This document shows positions 6,191-12,964 of a stretch of DNA of 15,543 nucleotides, in pieces. The notes under the pieces were generated by a model. That model saw only the letters and a program-made list of their open reading frames with translations, was not told where the DNA came from and ran no database searches. Position numbers and translations under genes: made by a program. Positions within the stretch are counted from its first letter, which is position 1, and each line of letters opens with the position of its first letter. The stretch covers positions 1 to 15,543 of the forward strand of contig JANXVV010000391.1 of NCBI GenBank assembly GCA_025351525.1, in the 5' to 3' direction. This stretch comes from Humisphaera sp. GTDB lineage: Bacteria > Planctomycetota > Phycisphaerae > Tepidisphaerales > Tepidisphaeraceae.

Positions 6191-6329
6191 GTCGCAGCGA
6201 GTCGCGAAGCTTTTGGCGGCACTCGGTAAGAGACCGACCGTGCGTGAGGGCTCCTGGAATTTCTTCCACCCAGCCGACATACGTTCCGGTGGTCTCGGAT
6301 TTGATGATGGAGTGATAGAGCTGTTTCAT
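6087..6329 (-). CDS. Orphan HicB-like antitoxin-family protein
   Basis: An 80-residue protein with the HicB N-terminal partial-RNase-H-like fold signature. 'TYVGWVEEIPGALTHGRSLTECRQKLRDSLRLMIE' (residues 16-50) matches the 'y.a.vpelpG..t.GdT.eEA..n..eai...le' pattern. HicB normally neutralises the small HicA mRNA interferase. Here no HicA-sized gene is found on either side: 6330-6549 is filled by promoter and repeat sequence, and downstream lies bioF. The C-terminus (ESIEIELQALGSDD) lacks a DNA-binding HTH or ribbon-helix-helix extension. The 3' 104 nt overlap the bioF end in antisense. The gene has its own promoter-like element 8 nt from the ATG. It may act as a solitary regulator or be a remnant of a lost toxin pair. 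Confidence 0.82.
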   Translation of the reverse strand: MKQLYHSIIKSETTGTYVGWVEEIPGALTHGRSLTECRQKLRDSLRLMIETHRDEARLGLDPTCIQESIEIELQALGSDD

Positions 6330-6337
6330 GGTTCCCT

Positions 6338-6367
6338 ATTTTCAGTCCGGCAGAGTGGACAGGTCAA
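6338..6367 (-). promoter_or_regulatory. Putative promoter of the hicB-like gene, leaderless type
   Basis: On the minus strand, TTGACC (6362-6367), an 18-nt spacer and GAAAAT (6338-6343). The ATG at 6329 follows after 8 nt. The layout closely matches the lipoprotein promoter at 591-620, with the same spacer length and the same -10 to ATG distance within 1 nt. Confidence 0.55.
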
Positions 6368-6459
6368 GAAAAACATGGGGATTTCGATAAAAAAATATTG
6401 GCCCGAAAAAACCGATGAGCCTGTTCGTTTTTTCCATCATCGGAGTGTGGGAACTATTG

Positions 6460-6532
6460 CGTAGCATGGGCTACCAGCGCATGTCTTCCTTGAGTTTAAA
6501 TTCAAGAACATGGGCTGGTAGTTCATGCTACG
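6460..6532. repeat. Loopless imperfect palindrome, CATGGGCTACCAGCCCATG family
   Basis: Arms 6460-6497 and 6498-6532 are inverted copies meeting at a TTTAAA centre, with a 3-nt indel and a few mismatches. Each arm holds a version of the 19-mer palindrome CATGGGCTACCAGCCCATG. The left arm deviates on its second half (GCGC) and the right on its first half (TGAAC), so each arm's hairpin is damaged but the inter-arm stem survives. CAAGAACATGGGC (6503-6515) is shared with the element at 4175-4239. It lies between dsbD and the hicB-like gene. Confidence 0.82.
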
Positions 6533-6549
6533 AACCAGTTCTGAAACTT

Positions 6550-8406
6550 TCAGTCGAATCGGACGAGCGTATCGATCAAAGTCTGCTTCGTATAAATGCT
6601 GGCAAGCAGCGCGGGGTCGTTTTGTTTTGGCGAATAGATCGCGGTGAGCGGGATACCGCCGGAGGGGTTGAGTTTGCGCAGCAGTTCCCAACCCGGGGCA
6701 TCCTCGGTCGTTAAATCCGCCCGCAACAGAACCACCTTGCGCGTCGTCAGCGCGGCTTCGATGGCTTCATCGTGAAACACCGTCGCTTCCACATACTGAC
6801 AATTGGCGCACCACTTGGCGGTGAACTCGACCATCACCCGCTGCTTGCCGGCGCGGGCTTGATCGAGGGCGGCATTGGAATACGGCATCCAGTTCAATGT
6901 CTGGCGATTGAGCGACCGGGCGACGGCGAATGTGCCGCCGCCAAGGAGCAGGGCGATGAGGAAGGAAATACCGATCGGCGCGGCGCGCGGCATGAGTTGG
7001 GCGGTACGGACGAGCAGGAAAATTCCCGCCGCGACGGCGACGCCGAAGACGAGCCAGAGGAACCCGTTGCCGGCGATCCACCGTTGCCCCGCGAAGTACG
7101 CGGCCACACCGAAGAGCATGAACGCCATGAACTGTTTGACCAGTTCCGACCACGGCCCGGTGCGCGGCAACTTGCGGGCCACCTCGGGCATCGCACTGAG
7201 GATCAGATACGGCAGCGCCATCCCGACCCCAACCATAACGATCACCCCGACGCCGATGAACCGCCCACCGCTCGCCGACTGCGCCGCGGCCCAGCCGACC
7301 AGGCCACCGAAAAGGGGCGCGGTGCAAGGTGTCGACAAAACCGCCGTGAGAATGCCGAACAGAAAGTTACCGCTGAAACTGTCGTGCTTCGGCTCGATGT
7401 TGTAGATGCCGATCGGCAAGCGAAAGGTGAACAGCCCGAGCATTCCCAACCCGAGCGCGATCAGAATCAATACCAACGGCCAGACGATGTAGGATTTGCT
7501 GAACCACTGCCCCCATTGCGTCTGCCCACCGCCCGTGGCACCGGTGACGGGCAACACCAGCAACGCCAACACGGCGAAGGTGGCGACGATCCCGGAGCTG
7601 AATTCCAGGCCGTACAGAAAACTTTTGCCGCGATGGTGCTGTGAAGTCTCGTAAAAGCCGACGATTTTCAGGGGCAGTACGGGAAGCACACAGGGCATGA
7701 GGTTGAAGATGAGACCGACGAAAATGGCAACGCCGAATGCCAGAAGGTAGGAGTCGCCGCCGATGGAATGACCGAATATTTTCCACGGTGCCGATGTCGC
7801 AGGATTTTCCCCTTTGAGGTTGGTCGGCTGACTTGCGGGGACTCGCCGGATGATGGTCTTCGGATCGAAATCCTTGAACAGTTCCGGTTGATTCAGCGTG
7901 CCGGCTTCCCCGATGGCGACGATTTTCGTGGTGATCGTGAACTTCGGTTTTTGCGGGGCATAGCAAACTTTGTCGTCGCAGGCCTGATAGCTGGCTGTGC
8001 CGTTTAGCTTAATTTCACCGATCACCGCATCGGCTTTCACGTCGATTGGGATGTAGATAATGATCTTGCCGGTATAGACGTTCAGCTTCCCCAACTGCCC
8101 GTATTCGTGATCCTCACCTTTCGGATAAATCGGCGCATAGGCGGTGATGGCCGGGTCGGCATCGAGCGTCACTTCAAAGGGAAGATAGTTTTTGCTGGTC
8201 GGCGTGTTGGATTGCGCGTGGTAGCCTTCTTTCACCTCGAAGATCACCGCAATCACCGCCTGCTGGCCGGGTTGGAGGGTGGTCGTGTTGATCGCAGCGG
8301 AGACTTCACCGTAGGTGGTTTTGGCGAATGCGGGGAGGGTCAGGAGCGAGAAGAGCAGCGCGAGGGCGGCGGTTGAGATTTTGGTCAGGGTTAGTTGAGG
8401 TTGCAT
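6550..8406 (-). CDS. dsbD: Thiol:disulfide interchange protein DsbD
   Basis: A 618-residue membrane protein that passes reducing power from cytosolic thioredoxin to the periplasm. All three DsbD domains are visible. After a signal peptide (TAALALLFSLLTLPAFA, to about residue 28) comes the alpha domain, with the redox pair C143/C148 (ACDDKVCYAP). The membrane beta domain (about 215-500, roughly eight helices) carries C239 (NLMPCVLPVLPLK) and C361 (LSTPCTAPLFGG). The thioredoxin-like gamma domain has the C533/C536 pair in KWCANC. The ATG at 8406 is chosen because it begins a clean signal peptide and has a TATAAT box 6 nt upstream; an earlier ATG (8469) would overlap truB. In Gram-negative cells DsbD serves cytochrome c maturation and disulfide isomerisation; no such partner is adjacent. 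Confidence 0.95.
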   Translation of the reverse strand: MQPQLTLTKISTAALALLFSLLTLPAFAKTTYGEVSAAINTTTLQPGQQAVIAVIFEVKEGYHAQSNTPTSKNYLPFEVTLDADPAITAYAPIYPKGEDHEYGQLGKLNVYTGKIIIYIPIDVKADAVIGEIKLNGTASYQACDDKVCYAPQKPKFTITTKIVAIGEAGTLNQPELFKDFDPKTIIRRVPASQPTNLKGENPATSAPWKIFGHSIGGDSYLLAFGVAIFVGLIFNLMPCVLPVLPLKIVGFYETSQHHRGKSFLYGLEFSSGIVATFAVLALLVLPVTGATGGGQTQWGQWFSKSYIVWPLVLILIALGLGMLGLFTFRLPIGIYNIEPKHDSFSGNFLFGILTAVLSTPCTAPLFGGLVGWAAAQSASGGRFIGVGVIVMVGVGMALPYLILSAMPEVARKLPRTGPWSELVKQFMAFMLFGVAAYFAGQRWIAGNGFLWLVFGVAVAAGIFLLVRTAQLMPRAAPIGISFLIALLLGGGTFAVARSLNRQTLNWMPYSNAALDQARAGKQRVMVEFTAKWCANCQYVEATVFHDEAIEAALTTRKVVLLRADLTTEDAPGWELLRKLNPSGGIPLTAIYSPKQNDPALLASIYTKQTLIDTLVRFD

Positions 8407-8412
8407 GTGATT

Positions 8413-8418
8413 ATTATA
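8413..8418 (-). promoter_or_regulatory. Consensus -10 box 6 nt from the dsbD start
   Basis: A perfect TATAAT on the minus strand, with AATCAC and then ATG (8406). The expected transcription start coincides with the ATG. No good -35 is seen at 16-18 nt spacing, so the promoter may depend on the -10 alone or on an activator. Confidence 0.5.
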
Positions 8419-8458
8419 ACGAGGAGTGGGGGTGGTGTATTCCCGAAGAGGATTAGTT

Positions 8459-9355
8459 TTAGAGACCACCGCGCAGGGCGGTGATTGCGCCGAGTCGTCC
8501 TTCCAAGGGCCGCAGGAGGGCGACTAATTTCCCCAGGTGAAATCCGCGGATGGGGGCTTCGGGGTCAGGGAAGCCGGGGGGCACGGCCCATGTCGGGGGG
8601 ACGATGCCGGACAGTGCGATGGTTTCGCCTTGCCGCAGGTCGCCGACGTCCTGATCGGAGAGGATTCGGGACGGTGCCCAGGGAAGTAGATCATGGCCAT
8701 GGAGTTCGACGGTTTGGTCCGGCCCGGGATCGGTCCACGGTCCGATGGCGGTGCGATGCAGCGAGGTCAGATGGGCCCCGCACCCCACCCGTCGGCCAAG
8801 GTCGCGGGCCAGGGCGCGCACGTAATATCCGCCGCGCACCGTCATTTCAAGATGGCTTTGATGGGGAAGCCCGTGACTGAGCCAGCGGGCTTCGTGAAGA
8901 TAGACGCGAACGGGGGGCATGATGACGGTTTCACCGCGATGGGCTTTGAGATAGGCGCGCTCGCCGTCGACGCGCTTGTTGCTGGTGGCAGGGGGAATCT
9001 GCTCGTGCCAGCCGATGAAGGAGGCGAGTGCCTCATCGAGCTGCTGCGCGGTGATGGCGGAGGGATCGCCGGTGAAAGTGGGATGACCGTGTGGATCGCC
9101 GTTGTCGGTTTCGATGCCCCATCGGACGGTGGCGTGATAGACTTTGGGAATGGTGTGGAGTAATTCAAACAGCCGCGTGGCCGAGCCTGAGAGCATCAGC
9201 AGCAACCCGTGGGCGAAGGGGTCGAGAGTTCCCCCATGGCAGATTTTGGGCTTCGCGTGGGTTTGCTGGGCCGCAGTGGATTGAATGGCGGCCTGCACGA
9301 GCGAGAAGCTGGTGGGGCCGACGGGCTTGTGCATCAGGTGGATACCGGGAGTCAT
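8459..9355 (-). CDS. truB: tRNA pseudouridine-55 synthase
   Basis: A 298-residue enzyme that forms pseudouridine at position 55 in the T-arm of tRNAs. The N-terminal GIHLMHKPVGPTSF (residues 4-17) and HGGTLDPFAHGLL (40-52, catalytic Asp45) are the TruB signatures, followed by VYHATVRWGIETDNGD, the AYLKAHRGE segment and RGGYYVRALARDLG. The ATG at 9355 is chosen because the homology starts immediately after it; the 18 upstream in-frame residues are not TruB-like. A TATCAT hexamer (9364-9369) lies 8 nt before the ATG, in line with the leaderless pattern, though no -35 is evident. dsbD follows 52 nt downstream on the same strand. truB is often next to rbfA or infB; here it is not. Confidence 0.95.
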   Translation of the reverse strand: MTPGIHLMHKPVGPTSFSLVQAAIQSTAAQQTHAKPKICHGGTLDPFAHGLLLMLSGSATRLFELLHTIPKVYHATVRWGIETDNGDPHGHPTFTGDPSAITAQQLDEALASFIGWHEQIPPATSNKRVDGERAYLKAHRGETVIMPPVRVYLHEARWLSHGLPHQSHLEMTVRGGYYVRALARDLGRRVGCGAHLTSLHRTAIGPWTDPGPDQTVELHGHDLLPWAPSRILSDQDVGDLRQGETIALSGIVPPTWAVPPGFPDPEAPIRGFHLGKLVALLRPLEGRLGAITALRGGL

Positions 9356-9454
9356 TGGGAGGCATGATACCGTGCCTGTGACGGAACGCGCGTCGATGCG
9401 CGTTTGCAAGCCCGAATTATAAGGCCGTCGATGGTTCGGGGCGGGAAATAAAGG

Positions 9455-9589
9455 CGGGGGAACCGCGAAGCCGCGACGACGCGAAGATCTCGCGAAGGAA
9501 TTTCAACACGGAGTTGCTTCATCGCGGAAAAAGACCTTCTGGATTCCTTCGCGTGAGCTTCGCGATTTCGCGCTTTCGCGGTTCCCCCG
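9455..9589. repeat. Inverted repeat of octamer-tandem family (copy 2)
   Basis: Arms 9455-9500 and 9544-9589 (46 nt) are inverted copies with seven mismatches around a 43-nt loop. Reading inward: CGGGGGAAC, three octamers of the form CGCGAARN (right arm: CGCGAAAG, CGCGAAAT, CGCGAAGC), a 3-nt gap and CGCGAAGGAA. It is the same plan as 2323-2430. It lies in the 436-nt gap between divergent truB and rrf2, which otherwise contains only the truB -10, the next repeat and no gene. Confidence 0.88.
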
Positions 9590-9679
9590 ATTTTTCCGCG
9601 ATTGCCGAGCGGGTCGGAAAGGCGACCGGATGGCCTTCGCTCGAATTGCTCTTGGTTCCCGGAAATCTTACCATCCTGT

Positions 9680-9759
9680 AGGGTACGCTTTAGCGGACGG
9701 AATTATTCTACCTCGTTAGATACATCTCGTGACAAATTCCGTCCGCTAAAGCGGACCCT
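9680..9759. repeat. Nested inverted repeat, CCGCTTTAGCGGACGG family
   Basis: Arms 9680-9704 and 9735-9759 (25 nt) match with one mismatch around a 30-nt spacer. In the right arm CCGC-TTTA-GCGG forms an inner hairpin; the single mismatch (A for C) weakens it in the left arm. It ends 33 nt before the rrf2 start, so it must overlap or abut that gene's promoter. Confidence 0.88.
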
Positions 9760-9791
9760 GTGTGCGGTTGATTGATTCAAAAGGAGTGTGA

Positions 9792-10229
9792 TTGCGAATA
9801 TCCAAGCGAACCGAATACGGGCTGCGGGCGGTGGTGCAACTGGCCCGGCTTTGGCCGCGAACGTTCGTGCAGGCGCGGGATTTATCGCAGCAGGAGGATC
9901 TGCCGAATAAATTTCTCGAATCGATCCTGCTCGCTTTGCGGCGAGGTGGATTTTTAGAAAGTAAAGTCGGCAGCGGGGGCGGGTATCGTCTGTCGCGCGC
10001 GCCGCGAGAGATCGGCGTTGGCGATGTCATCCGCCGTCTTGAGGGACGTCTGACCGTCCGGGAAATCGCGTCGCCCGGCGAGACTTCTCCGGGTCATATC
10101 GCCGTCCGTCTCATCAATGAAAAACTGACCACCGCTACCGATGCCGTGCTGGACGCGATGACGCTGGAGCAGTTGATGGAACAGATCAACCGCGCGGGGA
10201 GCAGTCAGCAGTCGATGTATTACATTTGA
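9792..10229 (+). CDS. Rrf2-family transcriptional regulator without Fe-S cysteines
   Basis: A 145-residue winged-helix protein. The start ISKRTEYGLRAVVQLARLW, the recognition region DLPNKFLESILLALRRGGFLES (36-57) and the wing GSGGGYRLSRAP (60-71) are Rrf2 signatures, followed by the usual IGVGDVIRRLEG. Members such as IscR and NsrR bind an Fe-S cluster through three cysteines near residues 90-110. This protein contains no cysteine at all, so it must sense something else or act through another partner. Translation appears to start at TTG 9792, supported by AAGGAG at 9781-9786, 5 nt upstream; no ATG fits. The TGA stop lies inside the TTGACA box before pgk. Its position suggests, but does not prove, control of the pgk-rpe genes. 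Confidence 0.9.
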   Translation: MRISKRTEYGLRAVVQLARLWPRTFVQARDLSQQEDLPNKFLESILLALRRGGFLESKVGSGGGYRLSRAPREIGVGDVIRRLEGRLTVREIASPGETSPGHIAVRLINEKLTTATDAVLDAMTLEQLMEQINRAGSSQQSMYYI

Positions 10230-10253
10230 CACTCATTTCCCTCCCCGTAGCAT
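10226..10253 (+). promoter_or_regulatory. Putative pgk promoter overlapping the rrf2 stop
   Basis: TTGACA (10226-10231), a 16-nt spacer and TAGCAT (10248-10253). The rrf2 stop codon (10227-10229) is embedded in the -35 box. Transcription would start near 10260. GAGGA at 10279-10283 lies 7 nt before the pgk ATG. Confidence 0.5.
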
Positions 10254-10290
10254 TCACCGCTTTGATTTGAACTCCAACGAGGAAAACACC

Positions 10291-11475
10291 ATGGCTAAAA
10301 AAACCGTTGCGGACATTGATGTGAAGGGAAAACGCGTTTTGATGCGCGTGGATTTCAACGTGCCGTTGGAGGCGGGGAGGATCGGCGATGATCGGCGGAT
10401 CGCCCAGGCGATTCCGACGATCAAAAATGTGATCGATCGCGGTGGGAAGCTGATTCTGATGTCGCACCTCGGACGGCCCAAAGGCGGGCTGGAAGCCAAA
10501 TTTTCGTTGAAGCCCGCCGCCGACCGGCTGGGGGAATTGCTGGGGAAAAAGGTGGCGTTCGCGAATGATTGCATCGGGGTCGAGGTCGAGCAGGCCGTCA
10601 CGGCGATGAAGGACGGGGAGGTTTTATTGCTGGAAAATCTCCGCTTCCATAAGGAAGAGGAAAAGAACGATCCGAACTTCGCCAAGCAGTTGGCCAGGCT
10701 CGGCGACATTTACGTCAACGATGCCTTCGGCACGGCCCATCGCGAACACGCCAGCACGTTTGGCGCGGCGCAGGCGCTGCAGGGCAAACCGCGCGCGATT
10801 GGATTTCTGATTCAGAAGGAATTGAAGTTCCTGGGTGAAGCCGTCAGCAACCCCAAACGGCCCTTCGTCGCGATCCTGGGCGGTGCCAAAGTCTCCGACA
10901 AAATCAGCGTGATCGAGCAACTGCTTTCCAAAGCCGACACGCTGCTCATCGGCGGGGCGATGGCGTACACGTTCTTTCTGGCGCAGGGAAAAGAAGTCGG
11001 CAAATCCCTCGTCGAGCGCGACAAAGTGGAACTGGCGAAGTCGCTTCTCGCCAAAGCGGGCGGCAAGATCAAGCTTCCGGTCGACACGGTCATCAGCGAT
11101 AAAATGAGCGATGATGCCATCACGCAGATCGTGGAAGGGAACATTCCCGCACATCTGGAAGGCTTCGACATCGGCCCGAAAACGATCGAGCTGTACAAAG
11201 CTGAGATCGCCGGGGCGAAGACGATCATCTGGAATGGCCCGATGGGCGTGTTCGAGAAAAAACCGTTCCAGGCGGGGACGAAGGCGATCGCGCTGGCGGT
11301 GGCGGAAGCGACGTCAAAGAGCGGCGCGACGACGATCATCGGCGGCGGTGACTCGGCGGCGGCGATCGAGCAGTTCGGGCTGGCGGAAAAAGTCAGCCAT
11401 GTCTCCACGGGAGGCGGCGCGTCGCTGGAGTTCCTGGAAAACGGGCATTTTTCAACGCTGGATATCCTCGATTGA
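10291..11475 (+). CDS. pgk: Phosphoglycerate kinase
   Basis: A 394-residue glycolytic enzyme transferring phosphate between 1,3-bisphosphoglycerate and ADP in the cytosol. Family motifs in order: VLMRVDFNVPLE (16-27), SHLGRPKG (58-65), LLLENLRFHKEE (112-123), VNDAFGTAHREHAS (142-155), ILGGAKVSDK (195-204), WNGPMGVFE (314-322), the nucleotide-binding GGGDSAAA (351-358) and HVSTGGGASLEFLE (370-383). The length is typical. The ATG at 10291 is fixed by the Shine-Dalgarno GAGGA and by homology beginning at AKKTVADID; an upstream in-frame TTG (10267) adds only spurious residues. It is followed by rpe 124 nt downstream, with an inverted repeat in between. Confidence 0.98.
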   Translation: MAKKTVADIDVKGKRVLMRVDFNVPLEAGRIGDDRRIAQAIPTIKNVIDRGGKLILMSHLGRPKGGLEAKFSLKPAADRLGELLGKKVAFANDCIGVEVEQAVTAMKDGEVLLLENLRFHKEEEKNDPNFAKQLARLGDIYVNDAFGTAHREHASTFGAAQALQGKPRAIGFLIQKELKFLGEAVSNPKRPFVAILGGAKVSDKISVIEQLLSKADTLLIGGAMAYTFFLAQGKEVGKSLVERDKVELAKSLLAKAGGKIKLPVDTVISDKMSDDAITQIVEGNIPAHLEGFDIGPKTIELYKAEIAGAKTIIWNGPMGVFEKKPFQAGTKAIALAVAEATSKSGATTIIGGGDSAAAIEQFGLAEKVSHVSTGGGASLEFLENGHFSTLDILD

Positions 11476-11488
11476 AAAGGCGATGTTG

Positions 11489-11582
11489 CCACGGATGGGG
11501 CACGGATGAACGCGGATAAAGCAAAGCAGAAATAATTTTTCTTGTCTTCCCTTATCCGTGTTCATCCGCGTCCCATCCGTGG
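11489..11582. repeat. Inverted repeat built of CRCGGATG units
   Basis: Arms 11489-11519 and 11552-11582 (31 nt) match with three mismatches around a 32-nt AT-rich loop. Each arm is a tandem of units of 11, 10 and 9 nt beginning CACGGAT or CGCGGAT. It fills most of the pgk-rpe gap and ends 17 nt before the rpe ATG, so it will be part of the rpe leader if the two genes are co-transcribed. I recall very similar sequence scattered in many unrelated environmental genomes; this is not verified. Confidence 0.88.
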
Positions 11583-11599
11583 CTAAACTTCTGCGACCT

Positions 11600-12271
11600 A
11601 TGACGACAGACCCGTTCAACTCGATCACCCCGCAGATCGCCGCATCGATTCTGTCGGCGGACTTTTCCAGGCTCGGCGCGGAGATTGAAAACGTGCTGAC
11701 CGGCGGCGCGGACTTTCTGCATCTGGACGTGATGGACGGAAATTTCGTGCCGAACATCAGTTTCGGCCCGCCGATCATCCGCAATATCCGTCCGGCGACC
11801 GCGGCTTATTTCGATGCGCATCTGATGATCGTCGATCCGCTGCGATATGCGCCCGCGATGGTCAAGGCGGGCGCGCAGAACATTACGTTCCATATTGAAG
11901 TGGTGGAGGATGCGGTGAAGACGGCCGGTGAAATTCGCAAGCTGGGTTGCCGGGTGGGCATCACGCTGAATCCCGCCACGCCGGTCGAGCGGATTTGGGC
12001 GGTGCTGGATCATGTGGATGTGGTGCTGGTGATGAGCGTCGTGCCCGGTTTCGGGGGCCAGCATTTCATGCCGGCGACGTTGCCGAAAGCGGAGGCGATC
12101 AAGAAGCGGCTGCGGGCGGATCAGCGGTTGGAAATGGATGGCGGGCTCCATGCCGACACCATCCGGATGGCCCGGGACGCCGGGGTGGACTGGTTCGTCG
12201 TAGGGTCGGCCATTTTCGATAAACCGGATCGCGCCGCAGCGATCGCGGAGCTGCGCACCAAACTGAGTTGA
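11600..12271 (+). CDS. rpe: Ribulose-phosphate 3-epimerase
   Basis: A 223-residue TIM-barrel enzyme interconverting ribulose-5-phosphate and xylulose-5-phosphate in the pentose phosphate pathway. Motifs: IAASILSADFSRLG (13-26), the metal/catalytic HLDVMDGNFVPNISFGP (41-57, with His41 and Asp43), DAHLMI (72-77, His74), NPATP (124-128), MSVVPGFGGQHFMP (145-158), the second catalytic Asp180 in LEMDGGL, and VGSAIF (201-206, phosphate binding). All active-site residues are present. The ATG at 11600 is chosen over an upstream in-frame ATG (11558) that lies within the repeat arm. A strong intrinsic terminator follows at 12312-12334, so pgk-rpe may form a unit ending there. Confidence 0.97.
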   Translation: MTTDPFNSITPQIAASILSADFSRLGAEIENVLTGGADFLHLDVMDGNFVPNISFGPPIIRNIRPATAAYFDAHLMIVDPLRYAPAMVKAGAQNITFHIEVVEDAVKTAGEIRKLGCRVGITLNPATPVERIWAVLDHVDVVLVMSVVPGFGGQHFMPATLPKAEAIKKRLRADQRLEMDGGLHADTIRMARDAGVDWFVVGSAIFDKPDRAAAIAELRTKLS

Positions 12272-12311
12272 AAGTATTTCGTTCGAAAAGATCGTGCCGA
12301 TTTGTTTAGCG

Positions 12312-12334
12312 CCGGCCCGGAGGGCCGGGTTTTT
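12312..12334 (+). terminator. Intrinsic terminator after rpe
   Basis: A perfect 7-bp GC stem CCGGCCC-GGA-GGGCCGG (12312-12328) is followed by GTTTTTG. It sits 40 nt after the rpe stop and separates rpe from the next gene. Unlike the long inverted repeats elsewhere, it is a compact, classical rho-independent terminator. Confidence 0.88.
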
Positions 12335-12384
12335 GACGGAAGTTCAAGACGATCGAACTTCTGCAAAAATGCTCGAAAGGAAGC

Positions 12385-12948
12385 ATGATAAGTGTGTTGT
12401 TGATTCATGCGGGCCCGACGCCGTGGGACGTGGCGAATCGTCTGACCGGCGCGCAGAGCCTGCCCCTCACCGCCGATGCCGTGGCGGCGATCAAGTCGCT
12501 GGTCGAAGCCATCGCCGCTCGACCGACCGCCCTCTATCTGCATCTGGCCAACGAGGCCTGCCGGGAGACGGGTGAATTGTTGGCCGCACGATTCGGTTTG
12601 CGGTTAAAGGATTATGAAGCGCTCGGTGAGATGCGGCTGGGGCTGTGGGAAGGGCTGACGCGCGACGAGGTCCGCCGACGTTTCCCCACGGTGATTCCGC
12701 AATGGCAGGAAGACCCGCTTTCAGTGCGGCCCCCCGAAGGCGAATCGCTCGGTGAGGCGATCGACCGCGTCCGCCCGACACTCGAGAAAATCCTGCGGAA
12801 AAATCGCGGCGGGGTGATCGCCCTGATCCTGCGGCCCCTGATGATGCAGATCGTTCGCGGCCTGCTCAGCGGTGAAACCCCGGAAGCCATCGCCAGGCAT
12901 CTGAACAACGTCGACGTGATGGAGACGATTGAAGTGGCGGAGGAATGA
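12385..12948 (+). CDS. Histidine-phosphatase-fold protein lacking catalytic residues
   Basis: This 187-residue protein follows the phosphoglycerate mutase / histidine phosphatase layout: N-terminal strand VLLIHAGPTPWD, then NRLTGAQSLPLT (18-29, cf. 'NR.qG..D.PLT'), LGEMRLGLWEG (80-90, cf. 'L.E...G.wEG'), and PPEGESLGEA (116-125). However, the nucleophile motif RHG is H8-A9-G10, and the C-terminal catalytic His (normally in 'sHgg') aligns with Arg150 in ILRPLM. The 'R...TA' phosphate-binding Arg is also lost (ACRETG). Phosphatase or mutase chemistry is therefore unlikely; a binding or regulatory role is inferred. I recall planctomycete relatives with RPG instead of RHG, so this may be a conserved non-enzyme family. 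A GGAAG site precedes the ATG. It lies between rpe and accD. Confidence 0.8.
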   Translation: MISVLLIHAGPTPWDVANRLTGAQSLPLTADAVAAIKSLVEAIAARPTALYLHLANEACRETGELLAARFGLRLKDYEALGEMRLGLWEGLTRDEVRRRFPTVIPQWQEDPLSVRPPEGESLGEAIDRVRPTLEKILRKNRGGVIALILRPLMMQIVRGLLSGETPEAIARHLNNVDVMETIEVAEE

Positions 12949-12964
12949 CTCGGTAATTTCCCCC

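Noticed and set aside
6330..6549. Search for a hicA toxin gene before the hicB-like gene
   Set aside because: The gap holds a promoter-like element and a 73-nt palindrome. No frame of about 60 residues with a HicA-like GSH motif is found.
6772..7644. Long open frame of 290 codons on the plus strand, opposite dsbD
   Set aside because: It is the antisense of the dsbD membrane and thioredoxin-like domains, with Arg/Glu/Gly-rich low-complexity translation and no recognisable domain. dsbD has full-length motif support.
9455..9759. Possible CRISPR array between truB and rrf2
   Set aside because: The repeats are inverted pairs of two unrelated families, not regularly spaced direct repeats, and no cas gene is present.
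11552..12151. Open frame of 199 codons opposite rpe
   Set aside because: His/Arg-rich shadow of rpe. Rpe shows all catalytic residues on the other strand.
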